A stretch of DNA of 64,000 nt from Rotaria sp. Silwood1. Taxonomy: Eukaryota > Rotifera > Eurotatoria > Philodinida > Philodinidae. This document shows, in pieces, positions 36,247 through 50,873 of this stretch. How positions within the stretch are numbered: the stretch's first letter is position 1; the number at the start of each line of letters is the position of its first letter. The translations under genes were made by a program, and so were the position numbers. The notes under the pieces were generated by a model. That model worked only from the letters and a program-made list of their open reading frames with translations, did not search any database and had not been told where the DNA came from. The stretch is taken from positions 2,019,130-2,083,129 of the forward strand of contig CAJNOP010000019.1 in NCBI GenBank assembly GCA_905250075.1, given 5' to 3'.

Positions 36247-39200
36247 ATATTCTCTTTATGTTATGGTTAAATCTAAATATATAATTTGAATATGGAGTAT
36301 CGGTTATAAAACTAGATTAAAGAGTATTTTTCTTCTTCTTTTTTTCTATATTATATACTTATAGAAAAAAATTAGAAGAAGAACAATCTTTATTATTTCT
36401 TGTTTTTCTTTAATATTCATCCTATTCGAAAGTGATCATGCGGAAAACAAAAGGAGCATATGTAATTTTTCTTAATTTTACACAAGTACATCTTTGTATT
36501 CTTGTGAACGATAAGAAGTTCATGAGTTCTCTACTGTTTTCAATTGAAATCTAGTTAAGCTAAGACATTCTAGAATCTACAAGTTTTCTCAAGTGACATC
36601 TAATTATGTTAGGAGTGCTGTAGAGTTAGCATAACATTTTTTTGACTTCAACACAATCTCAAGATGATCCGAGCAAAAAGAAAAAGAAGAATGTTTATTT
36701 ATTGTATCAATAATACGACTCATCTTTAACCGTTCTTTACCTTCCAATTCACCTTTTATCAACATGTAGTGATGATATTTCTTCATATGCCTTTGTTATA
36801 CTGAAAGGAGAATATTATTCTTAACTTTTCTCTATGAAATTAGAGATGAAAAAATAATAGATTACATTAACAAGAGAATATTGTCGGATACAAATTTTCT
36901 TTTATGTTTAACCTATGCGCATTATATAGATCCTAATAAATTATTATTATCTTATAAAGAGTTCGTATTAATAGGTTGTTAGTTGTAAGATATCAAGTTT
37001 TTAGTATATATTCCTTCGAAAAACTTCACATTTGCATTATTTTCTGTAACAGACAAAAATATAAGGCACTTCTAGTTTTTTGGCGATTGTTTTTTGTTAG
37101 CGAAAAACAGAAACAATTTTAAAAAATATTACTTTTTATAATAAATTAATACTATTTATTACAAGTTAGAGAAATGTTTTATTATAGATTTTGGTCTTTA
37201 TCTATTCCATTCAAAAGAACATTGAAAACTGAATGACACTGCATTTTTATTATACAATAACGCTTTCGAATAGGGTTTTTTTGACACTACTTAAAATTTA
37301 ATGAATATTTTATTAATCATCAAGAGAAGTGTATTTTAAGCATAGAGTTGTGAATTTTAAAAAAATACTGCGTTTTGTAGTGCAAACTTTGTTTTAATGC
37401 AATAAGATTTGACACTCTTCTGTACAATGTGTTCATCATTTAATGCAACTCTTATTTTTGAACACTAGTGTCAATGATGATTTTCAGCTATTTTTGCTCG
37501 CTCCATACCTTAAAATTTTCAGAGTATTATATCTGATGATGAATACATTACATAGAGGAGTGCAGGATCTAATTTGACAAAACAAGCTGTGCTGTACAAA
37601 ATTCATGATCTTGTAAAGATCTTAAGTCCATGTTTACAACTTACCATTCTTGAGCATTAATAATGTACTAATTAAATTTTACATAGTGTTTAAAAAAATC
37701 TTATTATGAAGTCTTATTCAAAACAAACATACAGTGTTATTCAGTTTTTGATACTTTTTCTAACAATAGAGTGGCAGACACAGATCTGAACAGTCAACTC
37801 AGAACTATGAAAGATTCTCCTCAAGTAAAGTCAAGTCAAGTGAGGAATATCAAAAATTTTCTTCAAGTCAAATCAAGTCAGACTTGTCTTATTTAGTTCT
37901 GAAGGAACATGAGTTTAGAATAGTTGTATTTTTTAACCTTTATTCTCAAGAGTGATAACTAGCAAGACTCGGAAAAAAAACACGTGTGCAGTTGAAAGAA
38001 TTCTCTATTATAATTGAAAGGTCCAAAGACTTCGGCAAAACTTCTTGCATGATGTTTTGTAGAAAAACAATATCCCTAAAATCAGCTTTCTGGCTTCCAT
38101 TCGAAGCTTTTAGGAAAAGATTTTATTTTATAGAGCAAATGATTGGGAGCAAGATGAAATGTCTTCGATCTTTCTATGACATTTCTTTATCGCAGTGCAT
38201 TAAATTTACAGAAGGTCCAGGAAGCATTTTTCTCTTCTTTTTCTTGAAAACTTTAATATTTTTCCCATGTTTGACACTTTGAAACCTTCTGTGAATAAAA
38301 TGCAACTCGACGAGCGGAGGTCATAGAGAGATCGGAGACGTCTTATCTTGATCAAACTTATTTGTTCTATCAAATAGAATTTTTCACAAAAGTTTCGAAT
38401 AAAACACAGAGAACTAGTTTTGGGTGTCTTAGTTTCTACGGATCCTCATCCAAGAAGTTGTGCTAGAGTATTTAGGCCTACCAATTCGGATAGACTACCA
38501 TTCCAGCTACGCAAATGTTTTTTTTTAGATTTCTGCCATCTATTAACATTGAGAAGAAAGCTTATGTAATACAGATGCTCTAAACTGTTCCCGTCACTAT
38601 ACGTTTGAAGATCAAAATTTATAACAGAGCATTTCTTTAGTTAGTAATTAATAACATTTTTTATAATAAAATGTAGCCATTTTAATTCTGCATGTAATGA
38701 TGTATTTTTGAACATTCTCTCTATTTTTTGATAATGATATAATTACCAATATGCTAAAAGTGTCCTGAGCTTTTGCAACTTACTTTAGATAACAGTCTGA
38801 ACATGTAGCAATGAATGCTTTGCTTATTCAATGAAAACCAAAATACGTACGTGCTATGATTCTATTTTACGACTTGCGTTTTTCCACTAGTGAATGATCA
38901 TTATTTCTCTTACTATTTTCACCATTTTGAAACTGTTTATGGCACCTTTTCTGCGAATCTGAGAAGTTCCTCATATGACTTTTTTGTATGGGAATGAAAA
39001 TTAGAATTTAGTTTTCAATATTTTAAGGTGTATTTCATATTTTTTGCACTTAATTCCAAGCATAATTTCCTTAAGTTAAATTTATCTTAAGGTATATGTA
39101 TTATATGACGGTATTTAAAAAGTATTTGATGACACAAGCGATATTCGAAATGTTCACAGAGCTTCATAATCTAATGTAATAAGATTATGGATTTTTTTGA

Positions 39201-42200
39201 AAAATAAAAAAAAGTCCATTACTCCAATGATAATATCTCATAATGTAACTAACTACTTTGTCAGATGAATTTCAGAAAACATCTGTCTGCAACGAATATA
39301 TTCTAATATAAACAACTTTCGCTGATAGTAACAAATTGTGTGCATAATCAAACAAATTTCATTTTTTCAAGCGTCAACAATACAAAACACAAATTGTAGA
39401 AATGCATTTCAAAAACATTTTGTTTAGTGGCACGAACAAATGCAAGGATAAACGCATGCAAAAAATGAATTCATTTTTTCTTGGTGAAATTACAAAAGAA
39501 GATGGCTCATGTTTGAAATTCAATGTTTCTATCATAAGTTCAACAAGAATTCAGATGAGAATATGAATAAAGGATGAGTGAGCATAGGAGCGCATTTCGT
39601 CCTCTTTCGACTTTTAACACACTATCTAATGGAGACATATATGAAATGAAAGACTTAGAGCTTCTAATTATTCTGATGTTAAATTCACAATATTTTGATT
39701 CAATTATACGTGTCAACATGATCTATCTTTCCGAAATACAAAAGGAACACTTATTTTGTTAGCTCATTCTCCAGTTTTCCATTGTTTTCATATTAATATT
39801 AAGTCTGACATACTTATGTGCATTTCATTTTGTCGTGTAATTATTGTGTCAATCAAATCTCTTCTAGACCTAGTTAACTACGTGATCAATAAGAGGTTTT
39901 CAAACGCTTAAAAAGAGAAGTACTTTGTATAGTCGAAAATCAATTGACATATATTTCAATCTTTTTTTGCAGCTTTTTTCTGATGAAATATCTACTTCTG
40001 GTTCTCCTCGGAAATACGTGGAAAAATGAATTGATTAAAAAAAAGTCATTGCGGCAGTGACAAGCAAGCTCTAAGTTTCTAAAATGCTTTCGGAAGACAA
40101 AAATACGGGAAACTTAACAGCAAAGTAATTATTTTGATTAAATTCATTTTTCACATATTCCTGAGCAGAAACCTTGAATAAACAATTTCATCAGAAAAAA
40201 TGCCCCAAAAAAGTTTGAAATGCACATAAGTTGGCTGAGTTCTGTCTGCTGATTTCAAGTACGATATTTATTTAAGGTCAAATAGGTATTCTTCTCCATG
40301 AAAGTCGTTAAGTGTTAGTCGAACAAGTATGAAAATTGAGCTACATGGATATTATCTTTAGGCTTTTGTTATGAGGACCACTTCTTTCGGGTATACGACC
40401 TAATTCTTTTTTTAGCGTTTGAAAAGCTCTTATTGATCACGTTGCTAACTAAGTGTGGAAGAAATTTCATTAACGTAATAATTAAACAACAAAAGGAAAT
40501 ACGCTTAAGCATTTCAGACTCAATATGTAAACAATAGACAATATATGTATACGACGCAGGAGATTGAAAATATTATTTCAAATGAATGGTTCTATTATGA
40601 AAATTTAACATAAAAAAAGCCCCAACAGAATAACTTTGAATCACTGCTATCTAGTGTTAGTAACTAACTGTTCTCTTTGTATTCCGTAAAGACAGACGCT
40701 GTTGACACGTATAATTGAATTAAAATATCTCGAGTTTAACATCAAAATGATCGGAAAGCTCATGATCTTTCATTCTATATATGACTTAATTAGATACCGT
40801 ATCAAAAATCAAGCGAAGTCGACATGCATTCTTCATTGGATTGTCATAATCAGTTTCCTACAAAACAGATTACAAGGATAAGAAAAGCATATCTATGTAC
40901 TTATGAAATACAGAGAAGTATCGAGAAATATAAAAAAGTGTCGAGCAATACCAAGAAGTACCCCGAAGTATCAAAAAATACCAAGAAGTATAGAAATGTT
41001 TACAAGAAAATAACACAGCTTTTGTTAGTTTCAGATATTTATTACAAAGCAAAAGTAAAGAAAACTACAAGAGAATAAACAGCATCAAATATGTCGTTGT
41101 TGGATACAAAAAGACGGAAATATATGTTTTAAAAACTTAATTTTGTTTAAATTTTTCTATTTCCCATCAATGATAGATTAATTTAATTCATTCCGTATGT
41201 CACTTTTATATTACCTATTTTGTTATCATGCACTGATATTGTTATTTGTCATGAATATTAGTATTTAATTCTGTTAGATATTCAGTATAGCTTGTTTATT
41301 TTTATCATAATTGAAATAAATACTAGTTCTCTCTTCCTAAGTATGTTTTCTGTTTGATGTTGTTAGAAAGAGAAATTAACGTGACATTTCTTCTCTTTGA
41401 ACATGTTAGTACAAAAAAGAATAGTAAAAAAAAAGGAAATTGGTACTTCGTCTTCTACTTTGAATTCTGCTTTCATTATTTGCTTTTAATGAGAATCTGT
41501 ATTATAAAAAGAAACTGACTATATTTCTCTTTTATCTTTTGAGTAATAGAAATCCTCAAAACTTTATAGGAGTAAATATGTGTGTTGACAAGTACAAAGA
41601 AATATGACGACTATACAAACATATTTTTCCCCTTGATATAGGCTTGAGCGAATTGCTTAACAGTATAGGAAACAAAATTTCAAATGCCTTGTTGTTAAAA
41701 TTTTTTCCATCAACTTAAAAAAAAACTACATATATGTGTGAGAATCATCAATTGTTAAAATTAGAAAAATGAATGAAAAGAATCATGTTGAAGCTGTTCT
41801 GTAAAAAAAAAAAAGTAAACACTCGAATATTATAAATACGATAAACACAAATTGCTAGAAATGCCCCTGTCACAGAGTACAAAATTATTAATTTGAATTT
41901 AAAAATTCTTTTTCAAATTCATAATTCAACTTTCACTAACTTCTGTATCAGTTTTCTTATTATTATATATTCTCTTTGATTATTTTCTGCTTTTCTTCTT
42001 TTCTCAAGATATAGAGCCATTTATGTCTTTTCTAAGTTATATCTAAGCATTCATTTATCATCAATTAATTAAATTATCTTATGTCTGAATTTAAAGAGTA
42101 TGTCATTTTGAATGTCATTGTATTGTAATCACATGATTGATAATACATGAATCTCCTATTTATGAAGGAAACATTTTTTTTTTGTACTAATAATAAAATC

Positions 42201-45200
42201 TATTGTCATCATAAAAAAGGAGAAATTAATAAATCATGATGTCATTAAAAAATAAAATTCAAATAGATACGATGAAAAAGAAAAGAAAATGAAGATTTAT
42301 ACTGAAGGAATACTTTACTTCCAAAGATTAAATAATATGTAGTTAATTAGCTTTCATGGTATAAGTGAGTGAATCTACGCTTGCTTGAGAAATCTTAACA
42401 CGGATCTTTGCATATCCAAATAACATGGAATTAAAATATGAATTCAATGAGTTTATGAAAACACTTTATCAAACTGGACATACAGTTGAATGTGTCGAAG
42501 AACTGAATACAATATCATGATCTATCATAAAATATAATTCAATACTGTTAAAAGATAACAAGTTTCTACTAGTATGAAATTCGAAAATATCTACCTGAAG
42601 TTAATTGAAAGTTCTGATTATGCTACATAAACACGTATATAAAGACCATGAAACTTTTTAATTTTTATTTTAACTAGTATTCAAGATAGTTGTTATCATG
42701 ATTTACACGAAATTCGATCTTTGTTAATATCCTAGACTGAAAGAATAAAGTTTAGAAACGGAAATTCATCTGTGTCTATATCTATAATATAGTTATCATG
42801 TGGCAGCTATGGCAACAACGGTACAAATGATTGCGTAAGATAGCAAAAAAAAGGTATCCATGAATTAGCATTCAAATTAATCAAAGAGTAGTAGCTCAGA
42901 ACGAAGAATACGAAAGCCATATATATTCCGTGTTGCACCGTATACGATTGTATTTTGCTTTATTACATGGCTCAGTATTATGACCATATATGGTGCGATG
43001 CTAAATAAAATGGTAGTCATATAATGAACTACGTAAATGATCATATTTGTGGTTATTACATACGAAGAAATATGATCGTAATGCTGTACCATGTAACACT
43101 CTATTATGCGACCATCTACTGTCGTTGACGAGCGTGTTGGTTCAATCTGAGAAGTGTTTAGAAGTAACTATCATTGTTATTAAATTATTGAATAATTCAA
43201 TCGATTGTTCAATTCTGTTGACATGAGAATGTGATGCAATGATTATAAAGAGTTATAGAGTGAATCTGAACACATGATTATTATTAAATAATTTTACATT
43301 ATTTGAATAATGTGGTATTAATTCTTTTTGCAATAGAAATAACGCTAATAAAACTAATTGTATATAATTGTATTGCTGGCTTTGTTATGTTTATCAATCA
43401 ATATTTAGATAGCATGCATTTTATTCCAAATATAAAGCAAACAAAGATTAATATGAATGATGAGAAAAACGAAACGTTTTTAATTTCAAGTTTTGTATTT
43501 AAAATATTTCTAATTCCATATATATATATATCAGTATACGATACAAGAACTTGTTTTCATTTGCTATAGTCAATTTTATCATTTAAAATTTGAAATAAAA
43601 TGTTAAGACCAATATTAAACATACAAAGTGAACTTCATTAGACGCGCTTCACATACTCAAAACTATTTCGCGAAACGAATCGCTTCTATGTATCAAAATC
43701 ATCTGTCTAATTTATCTCGTACTTCACTTAAAGCACATTTATATTTAATTGCATCTATCTGCATATCTCCAGCCTCTCAATCTAGAGCCGAAGAAACTGA
43801 ATTTCAATAAACTTTACTTGTGGATATCTGATCAGCAATATTATAGTAGAAAGTTCTTGCTATGATCAGCTCATGTGGCTTTCACGATAGTAAAAAAGAA
43901 TTATTAAGAAAAACTCAAAACAAAGCTTTCGATGCGTCATTAAAGAAAAGTTTAAAATTTGTGTAAATAAAGATGACAACTATTTGATATATTCAACAAA
44001 AAATTTTTAATTTTCTTTATCTTTATAGTTTTGTTTCATGTAATTATAACTTCAGCACAACCTGAGCAGAGTAAAGTAAAGACTTGCGAATTCTTTTAGA
44101 TTTGGACCTAAAGTATGTATCATTTTTATAGAACTCATATTTTGTTTTTCGAACAAAAAATAGTAAGTTTAAATTTAAATCAGAATTTTAGCGGTTCCTC
44201 GCCCTATTTTAGTTACCTTATTCTTTAGTATCAGAACAAGGCACTGAATGGTATTAACAACAAGGCTTGGATGTTTCTAGAACATTTCAAAGTTTTTGCA
44301 CAGATAAACGATTATTGGGTAGATATTAATGATGATGAACAGTGATGTATTGATTTGTCACAGGTGGCACATCAATTAATCAACTTCTAAACTGCTGAGG
44401 ATAATTAATATCAGAGTTTCTGATTTTGTCAGACATATATAATAGAGTATTGAGATGTTTCGTAGTTATAACAATTAAACCAATAGTAAGCAGAATAATC
44501 ATAATAAAATTATGAAAAATGAAATAAAAGAAAGAGAACGTACAAAAACGAGCAAACAGCAACAAAACAAATAAAATAAAAAGAACATAAGTCAAAAAAC
44601 AATTTACGTTCGAAATTAATAAGACAGAGCAGTCTCTGATGTTCGATTATCTTTGGAAAGTAAGTTCTGTTTGTTAGAAACTTGTAATTTTGTGTGTTTT
44701 ATTTTTTAATATAATGTAGCTAAAGCAGATATGTGAGTTCAATATTTTAGTTCCAAAATGGCTCCAATAACAAGCTTTTTTTTATATTGAAGCTTTTTGA
44801 GGAATAACTCAGGTCGAGAAAAGTATGAACCCACAAATTTAACAAAAAAAAGACAACATCTTCAATACAGTTGTAAAAAATTCCGATACCAAGTAAACAA
44901 ATACCTCAATTTTCTTACATTTTTTTCTTTAGACAAAGATATCTCAATATAGAAAACAAATCTCATGACGTTATTACATCCTTCATTCAAAAGCTCAGTG
45001 CTGTCTATATTATCAATAAAAATTTCATGTGAAACAGCTTTAGTTTGACTAATTTTTGAAATATTTTTTGGGTAATCTCCAAATGAGAGTTGTTGAGAAT
45101 CGTCGAAAAGTGACCCATATGTATTTCCGGTGAATTTAAACCATTTGCCTTGAAAATTGCACGATCTTAATCATCAATGAAAAAGAGACACATGCTGAGA

Positions 45201-47576
45201 TCGTCTCAGATAATGGACACTTTCCGGTGTCTCAAGATTACAGCAGATTAGAGCACTCTATCTATGATACAATATAGACATGCACATCTTTATTTGTTAA
45301 TAAGAAAATGAAGATAAGAGTAGAAAACCAGTATTTTCATTGTAAATCCTTTGTTTTAAAATCTATCAATCTCGAATTGCTGTTTGCGATTAAGATTTCC
45401 TTAGCTCTATGTATAGTCAAAATACCAAGCAAAAGGATTGAATTTTATAAACGTTTACCCGACAGCGAGACTTCTTGCATCTACTGTATAAAGAAGAGTT
45501 TTTATCAAATGTATAAAGCACGTCGAAATTTGCGTTTGATATTTAATATAAATTTTATTAATCATACATTGCAACCAAATAGTTGCTTAGACAACACGCT
45601 CTTATACAATTTCAATATATCTTGAATCGATATGTTTTATAGAATAATCAATTGCATTGAATTATTTTATTTAATCTCTATTTTTTATAGAGAAATTTTC
45701 ATATGATGAAGTCAATTGTTAGTTCTATTCTATAGCATTTTCTGGCTTCATTTCAAATCGTTTGTATCCAGATGATAGTTCTAATTCTATCAAAAGAAAA
45801 AGAAATCAATTTTTCTAGAGTAAATAATAATATCACATTTTTGATGCAAATGTAACACGAAAAAAAAATTATTTATCCTTGTGTTTAATGGAAGAAAAAC
45901 ATTACTGCTTGTTGTTAGTCTTGATATTAATAAGTCTCGACATCAATAATAAATTTTTGAAAGTTCAAAGAAATTCAAGTATGTGAAAGGCACAAAACGA
46001 TCTTTGATTGCATATAATTCACTTATACAATTGTTAAAAAAGAACAAAAGAAAATGAGCCGTCAAAAATTTTATTTATTATCAATAACAAATCGATTGTT
46101 AACAATCTTTTTCTTTTTCTTTGTTTAGTTTGTACTAATTCAACGTTATTATAATTCATTCTATAATTATCAGACATTTGGCATTTTAAAAATGTCATTC
46201 GATCGTTTTTATCCTTGCATGTCATATTAGACATGATAAGAGTAACAATAATGAGATTTTATGATGCAACATATGTATAAATGTGTCATCTTTAGTTTTT
46301 ATAGAATATACATATGTCAATAAGAAAATGTTAATAATTGGAATTCAAAAGTTATTTTACTTCTTTTTCTTTTTTCTTTTATCCATTCTATCAAAATATA
46401 CCTTTCGTTATAAATAAATCATCTTACATATTCATATAAAATTCCATTTGTAAGACTATAATCGATTTATAAATTGTTGCATGCAGAGTCTAAATTGCAT
46501 ATAGACTAAGGTCATTTTTATTTCTCTTCACTAATGATAAATCTATATTATGCAGAATAAAGGGAAAAAAAACAAGAAATCAAATAAGAATATTATTAAT
46601 CATATTAACCTATATTGATCATTTTAAATTTCTTTTCTTCTTGTATCAATAAGTTCTAATATTTATGTAAGCAAACATTATTTACATTAACTTTTCTTTT
46701 TTACCGGTCATATAATAATTATACTGTTCGTTTAACCTACAACTAAAATTTCATACAAAGGTTATTCAATTTATAAAACTATTGTTTCTCAATTGCACAA
46801 TCATTCCCGACCTTTTGTCGCTCAATCCTAGTAGTAGGTAATAGTTGAACAACTATCTCATTGTTATATTACGTCATAACATTAATCATAGCAACTGTTA
46901 GCTACAACAGGCTTTATCCAATGCAATTTCCTATATTTCCGGCTGTCAATCGTTGCCAAGGATATTAACTATTGTTACTTCAATGTTCCATGTCATTTGA
47001 TGCATCGAAAATGTCTCGTCTGACTAACTTCTGATGAGCTATTCACTCGCTCTCTCCCTCGTTTTTTTTCCTTATGGCAATGATTATTCAATTGATATAA
47101 AAGTAGGTTACATGGAACCACCACTTACTATTGTGCTATTTTGCTTTCTATTCTACACTCTTTTGCTCCCACCTGCATGACGTAGGTAGAGGAAAGAAAA
47201 AGTTTTTCTCTTTTGTGGTCTGTTGCCATTCCCTTTGTAGGTAATTAATTTAGTGTCGCTTCTTTTTCTCCTTCGAGGAAGCCAATACACGACATGACGA
47301 AGGTGATGATGGAATGCAATAGAGAAAAGAATGAAAGAAAGAAAGAAGAAGAGAAAAAAAACGAAGAAAAAGAAAGCAAACGAATGCTGCATGTGTGCCG
47401 TTCATTTTTTTTTCTTTTACTTCTGCTGTCTACTTTAGCTGATAGTAATGTTTGATGTTGGCAGTAATACAACTGCAATATAAAACGGTGAGAGTAAGAA
47501 CAGACGTCAGTCCGTCTTTGTCCACTTCAGATAGACAAATACATAGATCATCATCGAACGGAAACAATCAATACAT
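36247..47576. other. Eleven-kilobase stretch without a supported gene
   Basis: Open frames reach at most about 105 codons (for example 37986-38282, 43303-43569 and 45308-45625 on +; 44380-44595 on -). None shows a recognisable domain or a splice-consistent continuation. Some, such as 43303-43569 with a hydrophobic N-terminus, could be gene relics. Local repeats include AAGTATC/AAGTACC-like units at 40910-41000 and CAAGT units near 37810-37880. Near 46870 a TTACGTCAT motif resembles a CRE, about 700 bp before the dynein-adaptor gene. No tRNA or transposon ends were found. Confidence 0.45.
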
Positions 47577-50216
47577 ATGGAAGAAAATTTATTAAATGAA
47601 CTTGAAAATTTTACATCTATTAAATATCTTGATGATGTAACAAATAATAACAATACTAATAATAATTGTTGTAATGATAATGATCAGGTATGTTTTTTAT
47701 ATAAATATGTTTAAAAATTAAATAGAAAAATTTAATTATTAAATTTTCTTTTTCTTCATAGGATAATTCACTTGTTCATCAATTAGCTATTAAAGATCGA
47801 CAATTAATTTTAGCAGCCAAATGTGGCAAAGTATTATTAGAAGAAAAAGATGAACTCGAACGACAAATAGAATTCATCAATCAAGATTATCAACAACGAA
47901 TTGATGTAAAGTATTAATTTCTATACAAAAATATTAAATCACATTGATGTTTTTTTTTTGCAGGTACTTGAACAAGAACGACATGAATTACGATTACTTC
48001 TTGAACAAGTACAAAGTGAATGTGATACAAAAATAATCGATTCCAATGAAGATAAATGTGAATTACGTCGTCAATTAAATGACCTACGCCGTGAACAACG
48101 AATACATGATGAACAGCAAACACAAACAATACAAGAACTAACAGAAATTAATCTTAAACTTACGCAAGATTTACAAATCGTCAGTATTTTTTTTTTTTGT
48201 TAAATATTCAATACATAGATAAGATAAATGAAAAATTGATATCAAATAGAGTCATACAAATGAATCAAGATTGCAAGAACAACTAAGAGCATTACGACAA
48301 CAAGCTGATACTGTACGTCAAACAAATACAGAACAAATACAAGAATTATCTAAAATAAAACAACAGGTAATAAAATTTAGAAAGTTTAGATAAAAATAGA
48401 AATCATTTTATGGCACAAAACAAAACATTCTCTCTAATAATCGAATTCATTTGACTTAAACAGAATAATGCATAAGTTAGATCTAATGTATTTTAATTAT
48501 AATATGAAAACAATTTATGGACTTGTCAAATAAAATTAAACGACTAAGAAATTTTTTTTTTATGATATCAAAAATCGAAATATGATAATTTGACTATTGA
48601 TATGTCTATTCTTTTTTTTTTCTTTCATCTCAATCAATCAGCAGTAAAAGTTAATGTAATGAGTTATTATTCAATGTATTCTTCAAGATAACTTTTATAG
48701 GTCGAGATATTAGACATTGATATTTCAATAACAAATCATAGTGACATATGCAACAAATGAATATATTATCATAAATTAGGAGCAATTATTATGCTTTTTT
48801 AACCTTGTTTCTACTTTGTTTTCTTTGAAACGATCAGACGACAGAGAAAAAAAATTCTCATATCAATTTTCAAGTCAAATATCCATATGATATGAATGTA
48901 CATAGTTAATATGAGAAAAAAAATAACGAGTAGTTGAAAAAACATCAATATTATTTGCTTCGGATTTTTTTTTGTTGTCGTATCGAAAATTGAACTTCAA
49001 AGTTCGTCAAATTTTACTAATATTTGAACTGAAAATTCTTTAAATAATCCTTTTCTAGTTTGATATCCTTCAATGTCAATATATTCAACTCGAACTTGAT
49101 CATCATTTATTACTTGATGAACATGATACAATAGTACATAAACTTGATGAATGTCAACGAAAATATGTTTCAATTGAAGATGAATGTCGTTCCTTACAAG
49201 ATATGGTATATATTCATGATTTTTTGTGTGTTTTTTTATTTGTTATCAAAATTTTTCTATTATTCTTTAGAAATTTCAAAATGAAAAAGAATTAAATGAT
49301 GCACACGATTTAATTCATCGTTTATCACAATATAATTCAGAAAACCGTGTCGCAACATCTTTTATGCAAGAATTACAAGATGATTTTGGTGAATGTCCCG
49401 ACGGAAATGCTCGATTTAATTCAACCGTTATTGATGATGATGATGATGATGATAATAATAATAATATAGAAGATCATGAAGATTGTCACATGGATGATGA
49501 TAATGGTGTTGAAATATCACAACCACACAACACATCATCGATTAATGAGAAATGTCTTTTAGATGAATTTCTTCAAACAGAAGAGGTAAAGAAAAGAATT
49601 GTATGGCTTTGCAGTATAATTTACATTTAGAAAGGTCTATTCGACTATAGTTCCTGAATAAAAGGTCGTATTATACCGAGGACAGTTCATACTATACACT
49701 GAGTATCAGTGTCTAAGGAAATAATTGACATTCAGATCCTTGAAATAATGTTTTTCATCTCTAAAAATAAGCTAAATTATTAATTAGCATAAGAAGTGTT
49801 TGAACATAAAAAAAGTAGATGATAATTAATTCAATCTTTTGTATCTATTTTAGTTTAAACGTGAAATAGTTCTTGTTTATAAACAATTACGTTCTCTTTG
49901 TTTGGAATTAATTTATATTCATACACATACATATTCAACTAATATGTCAACATCATCATCGATAAGTGATACAGTTGATAAAGTTTATGATCGTTTAAAA
50001 AATGGTTGTCTTATAAGTATATTATTTGAATTAAAAAATTTAATAAAAGATATGATTGAACATGAAGATATAATTATATATAAAAATGAAAATGACATTT
50101 TATCAAATAATACAAATACAATATTACCATCACCATCGATGGCAACTATAAATAGTTATACATCAGCTTATGATGATGTTAATTTATTAATTGTACCCTC
50201 AACTCCGCCAGTGTAA
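47577..50216 (+). CDS. BICD-like dynein cargo adaptor (BICDL/BICDR type)
   Basis: Seven exons: 47577-47687, 47762-47905, 47964-48179, 48250-48366, 49059-49205, 49271-49585 and 49854-50216, giving 470 aa. Every intron is phase 0. Residues 45-85 contain DRQLILAAKCGKVLLEEKDE, with AAKCG at 55-59 matching the CC1 box (AAxxG) by which BICD-family adaptors contact the dynein light intermediate chain. It is followed by VLEQERHELRLLLE, the BICDR-type coiled-coil entry (family: ALEQEKHELR). Coiled coil continues to about residue 275. SFMQELQ near 275 may correspond to the Spindly-like motif that binds the dynactin pointed end (inference). An acidic Asp/Asn run follows, then a second helical region. 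The last exon is Ser/Thr/Asn-rich and ends PSTPPV. The intron-3 donor, GTCAGT, departs slightly from consensus. Expected role: activating minus-end transport of cargo on microtubules; the cargo is not predictable. Confidence 0.83.
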
Positions 50217-50632
50217 TAAGAAGTTCTGTTTTTTTTTCTTTTTCTCCCTTTTCGTTTGTCTTTCTGCATATAATAATCTCTGTTTTTGTTGTTGTTTATA
50301 TTCAATTTGTCTACAAGATTTTTTTGTACTTTGTGCATAGAGCTTAAATATATATTTCATATTCCATTTGTCAATGATGTCATCATTTTGAGACATATAT
50401 AAATCTCCTATAATATAATTTCGTTTCTTATTGATTCAATCTAATCTATATATACATCACACTGAATGGTGGAATTGTTGTTGTTATAACAACAGGATGA
50501 TATGAATCACCTAAATGTTTACTTGTTAATTGTTTCAGTCATTTACGTAGTTTATATTAATACTGAAAGAAAGATTTGTAAGTTTTATATTATAACATTA
50601 GAGTATATATGAATTAATATATCTTATTATAG
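50217..50632. other. 3' region of the dynein-adaptor gene
   Basis: No gene; contains pyrimidine-rich and AT-rich sequence. It may be an intron if the downstream block is an alternative last exon. Confidence 0.4.
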
Positions 50633-50873
50633 GTACCTATTGGTTCAGCATCATATCCTCGTACAGATGTCAAACATGACAAATGTTTGTCAGCTATACG
50701 ATTTTTATCTCTATCAATATATCCTCTTTTAGACAATCAAAATGCAAAAGATTATTCATGATCTGAAACAATTATTAATTGATTTCGATACAAAAATGAA
50801 ACCTATTGCTGCGATTTATCATGTTTGTTTTTGGCTTAGGAAATTTTCATTAGAAGAACAAATTGCTATGTAA
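50633..50873 (+). pseudogene. Coding-like block: alternative last exon or gene relic
   Basis: Two overlapping coding-like readings are seen. From the acceptor at 50632 (TTATTATAG) one frame runs 47 codons from VPIGSASYPRTDVKHD to a stop. From a second acceptor at 50732 (CTCTTTTAG) another frame runs 46 codons, through IIHDLKQLLIDFDTKMKPIA, to TAA at 50871. A GT at 50211, just before the adaptor stop codon, is in phase 0 and could splice to 50633. No family recognised. It may equally be the remains of an independent gene. Confidence 0.3.

Noticed and set aside
40910-41000. AAGTATC/AAGTACC-like short repeats as a minisatellite
   Set aside because: Unit length is irregular and the run is short, so it is noted in the desert entry rather than called as a repeat.
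46865-46885. CRE-like TTACGTCAT and nearby X-box-like half sites
   Set aside because: Single short matches in AT-rich DNA about 700 bp from the gene; not strong enough to annotate as regulatory sites.
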